From Noviherbaspirillum autotrophicum (GTDB lineage: Bacteria; Pseudomonadota; Gammaproteobacteria; Burkholderiales; Burkholderiaceae_D): DNA of 64,000 bases. This document shows positions 57,979-64,000 of the stretch, one piece after another. The notes below the pieces were generated by a model. That model searched no databases, was not told the origin of the DNA, and worked only from the letters and a program-made list of their open reading frames with translations. The stretch covers positions 4,161,051-4,225,050 of the forward strand of contig NZ_JWJG01000028.1 of assembly GCF_000818395.1 (NCBI RefSeq). The letters are read 5' to 3'. Both the position numbers and the translations under genes were made by a program. The stretch's first letter is position 1; each line of letters starts with the position of its first letter.

Positions 57979-57994
57979 GGCTTTATATTTTTGA

Positions 57995-58996
57995 TTACGA
58001 TTCCGATTGAATCTGCCAACGCCAAGTACTGGCGCACATGTCCGCGAGGTTTCGCTTTGCGTACCACTGCAATTGCTCAGCAGCTTTATCGGCCATAGCA
58101 AAGCACATTGCAATATCCCCTGGACGCCGTTGAGTAATTTGATAAGCTACGTTTTTCCCGCTCGCGGCTTCAAAAGCACGCACCATTTCCAAGACGCTCG
58201 TTCCGCGGCCTGTACCTAGATTTATCGCATGCCACCCTTTTTGATGCTTTAAGAAATCCAGGGCAGCCGAATGGCCTTCGGCCAAGTCCATTACATGGAT
58301 ATAGTCACGAATACCGGTTCCATCAGGCGTTGGATAGTCGTTGCCAAACACATGTAGGCACGGAAGTTTTCCGATGGCCACTTGTGCCAGATACGGCATC
58401 AAGTTATTGGGGATACCACAGGGATCTTCGCCAATCAATCCAGATTCATGAGCGCCTACTGGATTGAAATAACGCAGGCATACAATACGCCAACTTGAAT
58501 CCGATCTGGCGACATCGGCAAGCACTTCCTCAATATGCAGTTTGCTACGGCCATAAGGATTAGTGACACTTGTAGGATGATTTTCGTCAATAGGCACATA
58601 TTGTGGATTGCCATAAACGGTGGCACTTGAACTAAAGACCAATGTTTTTACACCACATGAATCCATGCCCTGCAACAGGCTAATAGTACCCTGTACATTA
58701 TTGGCATAGTAATCAATAGGTTTTACTACTGACTCCCCCACCGCCTTAAGGCCCGCGAAATGAATAACTGCATCGATGGAATATTGTTGAAGTGTCCTGC
58801 AAACCACATCAGTGTCGCGCACGTCACCTTTTACAATCGGGACAGACTTGCCGGAGATCCTTTGCAATCGAAGTATGACATCGGGCTGGCTGTTACAAAA
58901 ATTGTCGATCACCACAACAGTATGCCCCTCGCTCATTAACGCAAGAGCAGTATGACTACCGATGTAACCGGCGCCCCCAGTAAGCAAAATATTCAT
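57995..58996 (-). CDS. galE: UDP-glucose 4-epimerase (second copy)
   Basis: GalE of 333 residues from ATG 58996, fixed by a GGAGG ribosome site 10 bp upstream; the open frame to 59047 lies inside the chain-length gene. Motifs: NILLTGGAGYIGSHTALALM, VIDNFCNSQPDVI, FSSSATVYGNPQYVP, NPYGRSKLHIEEVL and GTGRGTSVLEMVRAFE. Its start overlaps the wzz stop by 4 bp. It supplies UDP-galactose, the usual acceptor sugar for GT11 fucosyltransferases. Confidence 0.96.
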   Translation of the reverse strand: MNILLTGGAGYIGSHTALALMSEGHTVVVIDNFCNSQPDVILRLQRISGKSVPIVKGDVRDTDVVCRTLQQYSIDAVIHFAGLKAVGESVVKPIDYYANNVQGTISLLQGMDSCGVKTLVFSSSATVYGNPQYVPIDENHPTSVTNPYGRSKLHIEEVLADVARSDSSWRIVCLRYFNPVGAHESGLIGEDPCGIPNNLMPYLAQVAIGKLPCLHVFGNDYPTPDGTGIRDYIHVMDLAEGHSAALDFLKHQKGWHAINLGTGRGTSVLEMVRAFEAASGKNVAYQITQRRPGDIAMCFAMADKAAEQLQWYAKRNLADMCASTWRWQIQSES

Positions 58997-60234
58997 GAGG
59001 CTGACCTCCCCTGAATAGTTTTCCAGGCCAGAGATAATTCTTGCCACCGTTGACTATTTTTTGGGTCACGGCGAGAGCGTCTATAACCTTCACATATAAA
59101 TGCAAACATAACGCCAAGTGCACTACCACCAAATAAACCAGCAAGTGTGATCATTGCGCGTTTCGGTTTTGATTTTTTTTCCGCTGGAACTGCCTTATCT
59201 AGTAATTGAATTATTGATGAATCCTTCGCTTCCTCGATCTTCGCAAGCTCATATTGCTTAGCCAGAAGTTCGAAGATTGTTTCGTAATATTTGACGTCAC
59301 GAAGCTTGCGCACGTACTCGATTCCAGCTTCGGGGATTCGTCCAGTGGATAGCATGAAGTCTCCGTCTTTTGACGGCCGATTCTTTTCCAGCTTGAGCAA
59401 CTGTGCCTGCAGTCCACGCAGCTCTTCCTGTGTACGCAGCAGCTCGGGATTCTGCGCCGTAGCAAAGGTACGCATAGCGTTTAGCTGGACCTCCTTCGCT
59501 GCGATCGTGCCTTTGAGTTGCGCGACACTTGAGATAATCGCTTGTACCTGCCCTTCCGGCTGGATCATTCCGGTTTTTTCTTGCGTAGTACGAAGCGCCA
59601 CCTCGGCATTAGCCAGTTGTTCTTTTGCGTCTTTTAACTGCCGCTCGAAAAAAAGGCGCCGTTGCGATGCCTCTGAAATTGCCATTGTCTGCGTGAGCTT
59701 GGTTAGTTCATCGACATAGGCGTTCGCCAAGTCCGCCGCAAACTTAGGATCTTGATCACTTGCAATAATCGAGATCAATCCATCTTTTTTACCATTTTCA
59801 ATCTGAATCGACCGAGTCAAAGCCTGACGCGCGTCATCCATGGTTTTACTTTGATACCGTTCTTTCAGTTTAAAACGTGCGATAAGGCTATCGGCCACTG
59901 TGCGACTTTCCAGTATGCCAACATAAAGATCGCTCGGATTCTTTATGCCCGTAGCACCGCCGATCGCACCCGCCAATCCTCCCAGCTGTCCCAGCATCGC
60001 AGCCATTCCAGATGATTGTTGTTGCGGTGGCATAATTTTTGCCGTGCTCGTAAAAATTGGAGTCATCGCCAGTGAGGCTGCCAGTGCTATCGCCCCTCCC
60101 ATAACTGGCAAGCCGAACACCAGTTTTTTGTGACGACCTAACGCAATCAGTACATCAACGAGATGAATGTCGCTTTCCCCCTCATACACTGGCACCTGAT
60201 TAGGCATTTTATGTGCGACTTGCTCAGACATCAT
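58993..60234 (-). CDS. wzz: Chain-length determinant / polysaccharide co-polymerase (Wzz family)
   Basis: Inner-membrane co-polymerase that sets polymer length, 413 residues. Two membrane segments, about 39-58 (VFGLPVMGGAIALAASLAM) and about 365-388 (MITLAGLFGGSALGVMFAFI), flank a large periplasmic coiled-coil part (about 200-330). The Pro/Lys-rich AVPAEKKSKPKR before the second helix is the usual family site. There is no C-terminal Walker kinase domain, so it is the kinase-less type. A Gly-rich insert (MLGQLGGLAGAIGGATG) follows the first helix. It overlaps galE. Confidence 0.93.
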   Translation of the reverse strand: MMSEQVAHKMPNQVPVYEGESDIHLVDVLIALGRHKKLVFGLPVMGGAIALAASLAMTPIFTSTAKIMPPQQQSSGMAAMLGQLGGLAGAIGGATGIKNPSDLYVGILESRTVADSLIARFKLKERYQSKTMDDARQALTRSIQIENGKKDGLISIIASDQDPKFAADLANAYVDELTKLTQTMAISEASQRRLFFERQLKDAKEQLANAEVALRTTQEKTGMIQPEGQVQAIISSVAQLKGTIAAKEVQLNAMRTFATAQNPELLRTQEELRGLQAQLLKLEKNRPSKDGDFMLSTGRIPEAGIEYVRKLRDVKYYETIFELLAKQYELAKIEEAKDSSIIQLLDKAVPAEKKSKPKRAMITLAGLFGGSALGVMFAFICEGYRRSRRDPKNSQRWQELSLAWKTIQGRSAS

Positions 60235-60280
60235 TTACTTCCACATAAGCTCCCGATATTGGGTATGAAAATCGATCACG

Positions 60281-62197
60281 TTAGTTTTTCAACACTTTGA
60301 GCCCAGCCGCGCCCAATCCAAACTGATAAAGAATAGTCGTCCATTCCTTCACGCTCTGCGTCCATGAGTTGCGATCGATTTTTTCCGGCACGACGACGGC
60401 ATCACCCGGATTGACACGTGCGCCGCCCAATCCACCGAACCATCCGCTACTGTGCGAGCTTTGCGCAGTACCGTCGGCGTGCAGCAGATAAATCTCCGAG
60501 GTGTCCGCGGTTGCCGTCGGGCCGCCTGCAAGGCCGAGGTAGTCGTTGACGATGCGTTGCGGTTTGAAGATGAATGCGCTTTGCTGGAATACCGCGCCCA
60601 TGACATCGACGGTGCCCGGCTTGCGCGGAACGTAGATAGCGTCGTCGCCCTGCAGTTCGAGGTCCGGCAGATTTTTCACCTGTGCGTCAGCATCGGACAG
60701 TTCGAGTACGATCCGCCCTTCCGCTTTGATGGAGCGCATTTTCTGTGCGAGCTGGCGTTGCCGCTCAAGCTCGGCGTTGACAGCTGCGATATTCTCTTTG
60801 TCAGTGGTGCCGGCTAGGCGCTGCTTGGCGTTTGATTCGATGTCCCGCTCGAAGCGGTCGGCCACTTCGTTGAGCTTTGCCTGCTGAGCGCGACGTACGC
60901 TCTCACGCGTGAGCTGCATCGCATAGAGATAGCCATCTTCGGTGATGCCGCCTAAGCGGGCGATCAGTGCGCGCAGGGTCTCGCCTTTTCGCAGCTGGAA
61001 TACGCCGCTTTGCTTGATTTCCCCCGATACACGCACATACTCGTTGCGAACCTGTGCCTGGACAGGGACAGCGCCGGGCGAAAACACGCGCAGCACGTCA
61101 GCCGGTTGCAGTGGTATACCTGCTAGCCGGCTGCCGGCATTGCTGTTGTCAGCAATTAGGTCGGCGATGACCTGGTAATTGTTATTAACGTTTTTTTCGA
61201 CCACGACTTGCTTTGATTCGGTTGCGGAGTCAAAGCCACCTGCCCATGCCATCAGGTCGGCAAGCGAAGACTGGCCTTTCAATTCGAAGATACTAGGCCT
61301 CTTCACATTGCCGGTCAACGCAACCAGCGGGCCGACTTCGGGGATATAAACCACGTCGCCGTCCTGTAGCGGCACGTCACGGCTTTTGTCGCCCTTGACC
61401 AGCATGTCATAGACGTCGAAGGTCGTGATCGTTGCGTCGCCACGCTTGACCTGAATATTGCGCATCGAACCAGAGGCATCCGGCCCACCAGAGGTAAACA
61501 GTGCGTTGAGAAGCGTGCTCATCGCATTGAGCGTATAGGTTCCCGGGCGGGCTGCATGCCCGACTACGTAAACCTGCACGGAGCGCGCCTGCGAAATGCT
61601 GGCAGTCAGTTCAAAGTTACTGAAGTTCTTACCGATCGCTTTTTTGAGGTGGCCTTGTAAATCGCGGTACTTCACGCCGGCGACTCGCACGGAGCCCACG
61701 CGTGGAATGTAGATTGCACCACTGCGGTCGACAGTAGCGCTCAGGTCAATGTCGACCATACCCCAACCGCGAATCTGCAGCTCGTCGCCCGGGCCGACTA
61801 TATAGTCGGCATTCACCGGCACACCATTGAGCGATGTGAAATTGCTGGGCGCATCGACGAACAAGTCCGTGCCGAAAATCTCCAGCGACGTTCCCGCCAC
61901 CTTTTCGACAAAAATTGCGAAGGTCGATTTTTCTCGTTTGGGCAAGGGATATGGCGGCATTCCTTGCTGCACTCGCATCTCACCGTTCACACGAGCATCT
62001 GCCCCAGTATTCGAGATGCGCGGGAGACCGGTTGTGCCGGCTGCAATGGTCGGTCCCTGACTCGCGTTAGCGGAAGCTGCCGTGGCTTGGTTGCTCATAT
62101 CCTGAGGCCAATTCGACGGTGTTGCTGCTAGCGCCACGTCCGCCAAAAAGATCAGACCGCCTGCCAGCAGTGATACTGCGAAATATGAGTTTCTCAT
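60281..62197 (-). CDS. Outer-membrane polysaccharide export protein, SLBB type (Wza-like)
   Basis: Outer-membrane exporter of 638 residues, far longer than Wza (about 380). An N-terminal signal peptide ends near ADVALA. The polysaccharide-export domain begins YIVGPGDELQIRGWGMVDID (about 130-150) and is followed by several SLBB repeats: VYVVGHAARPGTYTLNAMS, LTGNVKRPSIFELKGQSSL, VRVSGEIKQSGVFQLRKGET and VMGAVFQQSAFIFKPQ. A coiled stretch rich in Arg/Gln lies around 430-500. No lipobox Cys is seen. It is the only exporter in the window, so it may serve more than one locus. Confidence 0.94.
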   Translation of the reverse strand: MRNSYFAVSLLAGGLIFLADVALAATPSNWPQDMSNQATAASANASQGPTIAAGTTGLPRISNTGADARVNGEMRVQQGMPPYPLPKREKSTFAIFVEKVAGTSLEIFGTDLFVDAPSNFTSLNGVPVNADYIVGPGDELQIRGWGMVDIDLSATVDRSGAIYIPRVGSVRVAGVKYRDLQGHLKKAIGKNFSNFELTASISQARSVQVYVVGHAARPGTYTLNAMSTLLNALFTSGGPDASGSMRNIQVKRGDATITTFDVYDMLVKGDKSRDVPLQDGDVVYIPEVGPLVALTGNVKRPSIFELKGQSSLADLMAWAGGFDSATESKQVVVEKNVNNNYQVIADLIADNSNAGSRLAGIPLQPADVLRVFSPGAVPVQAQVRNEYVRVSGEIKQSGVFQLRKGETLRALIARLGGITEDGYLYAMQLTRESVRRAQQAKLNEVADRFERDIESNAKQRLAGTTDKENIAAVNAELERQRQLAQKMRSIKAEGRIVLELSDADAQVKNLPDLELQGDDAIYVPRKPGTVDVMGAVFQQSAFIFKPQRIVNDYLGLAGGPTATADTSEIYLLHADGTAQSSHSSGWFGGLGGARVNPGDAVVVPEKIDRNSWTQSVKEWTTILYQFGLGAAGLKVLKN

Positions 62198-62244
62198 TCG
62201 TGATTCTTAAAATATTCAATAAATTTCGAGTAATCCGGGGAAGT

Positions 62245-64000
62245 TCAGTAGGTTTTTTGCCATGACACGCCGACTTCGCCCGGCCCGGCATTAAACGAAA
62301 CTACCGATTTGCTATTGTCATGCTGTGCATTCCATAGCCAAGAGCCGGTCGCATAACCCAGAATGCCGCCGGCAGCCACATCCGAAAACCAGTGTTTTCT
62401 CGCTGCGACCCGGCCCATCGAACCAACGGCTGCCACACCGTATAGCCACTGTGCGTCGTATTCTTTTGCAAAGGGCGTCACCGCTGCGAATGCGATACTC
62501 GCATGATTGGATGGAAAGGATGCGTCGGAGCGCGTCGTAGCACGCGTCCACTGCCCGCGCTCTTCTTCCGGGCGGGCCCGGCCGACAACGTACTTGGTTC
62601 CGATGCTGGCACCGGCCGCTACTAGCGCTGACTGGAGCGAAACAACGCCTGTGTTCTGCATGCGCTCGTCGCCGAATGCCAGCGCCATGCCAGCAGCACC
62701 GACCGCCGCAAGTGGAACAGTTTTGCCGAACGTATCGAGGCCGCGACTCAGGCGCGAGCCGATATGGTCCTTTGCAATGCGGGCGATCGCCTTATCGCCA
62801 AGGGACGCTACCGCGAGTGCGCCGGCAGCGAGCCCGATGCCTTTCAATGCATCCGGAGCCGATGGCAGCGCCGAAGAGGAGCTTTCCAACCGCTGCCGCA
62901 TCGCCGGCCACGGATTGTCCAATTTGTGTTCCGGCGGATTAACCGCCGGGTGGTTCTGTTCATCCGCACGCTCGGCGAAATTGCCCAAGCCGTCGATGGT
63001 TGTCATGTCGCGGCGCGGATTTTCCATTAGCTCGTACAAGTCGCCCGGAGACGCCACCATCTGGCCAACGTCGCGCGTCCAGGGAGAGATGGCGAAACCG
63101 GCACTCGCCTGCGTATCGCTGGTGAGCATGGTGCCCAACGGGATCGAGATGAATACGCCTTTGTCGTGGTATGGCGCCTCCGGCTTACCAGGTGACGTAA
63201 TGTCGTTGCCATTAGTACGGGTGAACCATGCCCCCACCTCGATGCCGGACAAGAAGCGACGCTTGAACTCGCCTCGCACGCCGACATCCTTCGCCAGAAA
63301 CCGGCCTGCCCGTGCGGTCGCAGTGATGCCATATGGCAGGCGATAGTGCACGGCGCCGAGCGCAGTGACCGTTTTGTAATCACGCTTGCCGAGCCAGCCT
63401 TTGAAGTCGCGCTGCTGCAACGCATCCATCGTCAGATCAAATGCCCAGCGGCTGTCCTTCGGCAGATAGAGAACCTGGCCACCGACGCCGCGATACATTT
63501 CTTCGTAGACACCACTGGACACGCGGACATACCAACGCTCGGCAGGTGTGGCATATTTGTTGAGCAGCAAGCGATACAGCTTGATGCGGCTGGCGCGCTT
63601 GTAGTCCGCCACGTCGGTGCGTACATGAGGTAACAGGCTGTTGGACGGCTGCGTTACATCGCTGACGTTCTCAGAAATTTTCAGGCCTAGGGCGCTGTTG
63701 AGATACAACCCTTCGCCCAGGCGCTTGTCATAATTGGAGGAGGCCACCAGTTCATAACGCAACGCGCCGCTCGGATCGTTAAAGAAGAAGCCCAGTTTGG
63801 GCACAATTTTGAAGCGGTTTGCTTCGCGGTCTTCCGACGCCAGTTGTACGACTTCGCCGTCACGACCGACAATGACATCCAGCCCGGCAGTATCCTTTAT
63901 GCCGACCAGCATGCCTTCCTGGTCGGCATGGATCATGTCACCCTGGTTCGGGTAACGCACCAGCACCGTTTCAAGAAATGCCTCGCGCGGAATGCGGCCC
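62245..64000 (-). CDS. YjbH-like barrel protein fused to a PAP2 phosphatase domain (5' end outside window)
   Basis: Partial gene: the frame is open to the window edge, and the GTG at 63966 is internal. The N-terminal part seen here resembles the YjbH outer-membrane family of exopolysaccharide loci (WYVRVSSGVYEEMYRGVGGQ, then VGVRGEFKRRFLSGIEVGAW). The C-terminal 180 residues form a PAP2 phosphatase domain with all three motifs: KYVVGRARP, SFPSNHAS and GRVAARKHWFSDVAAG. PAP2 enzymes dephosphorylate lipid pyrophosphates such as undecaprenyl pyrophosphate. The barrel presumably helps export. The fusion is unusual. Confidence 0.85.
   Translation of the reverse strand, partial: GRIPREAFLETVLVRYPNQGDMIHADQEGMLVGIKDTAGLDVIVGRDGEVVQLASEDREANRFKIVPKLGFFFNDPSGALRYELVASSNYDKRLGEGLYLNSALGLKISENVSDVTQPSNSLLPHVRTDVADYKRASRIKLYRLLLNKYATPAERWYVRVSSGVYEEMYRGVGGQVLYLPKDSRWAFDLTMDALQQRDFKGWLGKRDYKTVTALGAVHYRLPYGITATARAGRFLAKDVGVRGEFKRRFLSGIEVGAWFTRTNGNDITSPGKPEAPYHDKGVFISIPLGTMLTSDTQASAGFAISPWTRDVGQMVASPGDLYELMENPRRDMTTIDGLGNFAERADEQNHPAVNPPEHKLDNPWPAMRQRLESSSSALPSAPDALKGIGLAAGALAVASLGDKAIARIAKDHIGSRLSRGLDTFGKTVPLAAVGAAGMALAFGDERMQNTGVVSLQSALVAAGASIGTKYVVGRARPEEERGQWTRATTRSDASFPSNHASIAFAAVTPFAKEYDAQWLYGVAAVGSMGRVAARKHWFSDVAAGGILGYATGSWLWNAQHDNSKSVVSFNAGPGEVGVSWQKTY

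Noticed and set aside
1..64000. tRNA, rRNA or riboswitch genes, and ops/JUMPStart elements
   Set aside because: Looked for by eye on both strands; nothing convincing was found.

Overview
The window is almost entirely cell-surface glycan genes from a Gram-negative bacterium, most likely a betaproteobacterium of the Oxalobacteraceae type (Herbaspirillum, Noviherbaspirillum and Massilia relatives). That placement is an inference from gene content, high GC in the outer parts and the insertion-sequence families; no rRNA or housekeeping marker is present to settle it.

Three Wzx/Wzy-type polysaccharide loci lie end to end, each with its own flippase and polymerase/ligase. Locus A (368-24217, GC-rich) starts with a WcaJ-type initiating sugar transferase, then a GDP-fucose synthase, Wzx and Wzy, and a run of glycosyltransferases on the + strand to 11138. 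A convergent - strand block (11275-24217) follows: two polysaccharide deacetylases, another GT4 enzyme, four tandem GH16 glycanase lipoproteins, GalE, a GMC oxidoreductase and a phosphomannomutase. Three of the four GH16 genes carry the same AlgU/RpoE-like promoter, GAACYA-N17-TCWSA, and three have rho-independent terminators downstream, so they look like separately transcribed, envelope-stress-type genes.

Locus B (25051-40908, + strand) makes UDP-ManNAcA (WecB, WecC) and carries Wzx, an acetyltransferase, Wzy, an asparagine-synthase-type amidotransferase, a heparinase II/III-type lyase and a GT4 enzyme. After a 1.1 kb non-coding stretch holding an RfaH-like remnant comes a reductase / initiating transferase / 4,6-dehydratase trio that resembles UDP-QuiNAc or UDP-FucNAc priming sets. 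Locus B is flanked by same-orientation copies of one IS3-family element: a decayed copy at 24438-24900 and an intact copy at 43199-44395. The right flank (40915-44395) is a pile-up of four insertion sequences of three families (IS3, IS256, IS630, IS3).

Locus C (44553-60234, - strand, visibly AT-richer) is a fucose-rich locus: ManC, Gmd, Fcl, GalE, a GT11 alpha-1,2-fucosyltransferase, a GT10 alpha-1,3-fucosyltransferase, Wzx, Wzy, GT4 and GT2 enzymes and several acyl/acetyltransferases. It runs on from the export genes: Wzz (58993), an SLBB outer-membrane export protein (60281) and a YjbH-like barrel fused to a PAP2 phosphatase domain that leaves the window at 64000.

The loci appear to share precursors: locus A has Fcl but no Gmd or ManC, both of which are in locus C, while the phosphomannomutase sits in locus A. 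Wzz and the outer-membrane exporter are present once. No Wzc-type tyrosine kinase is visible.
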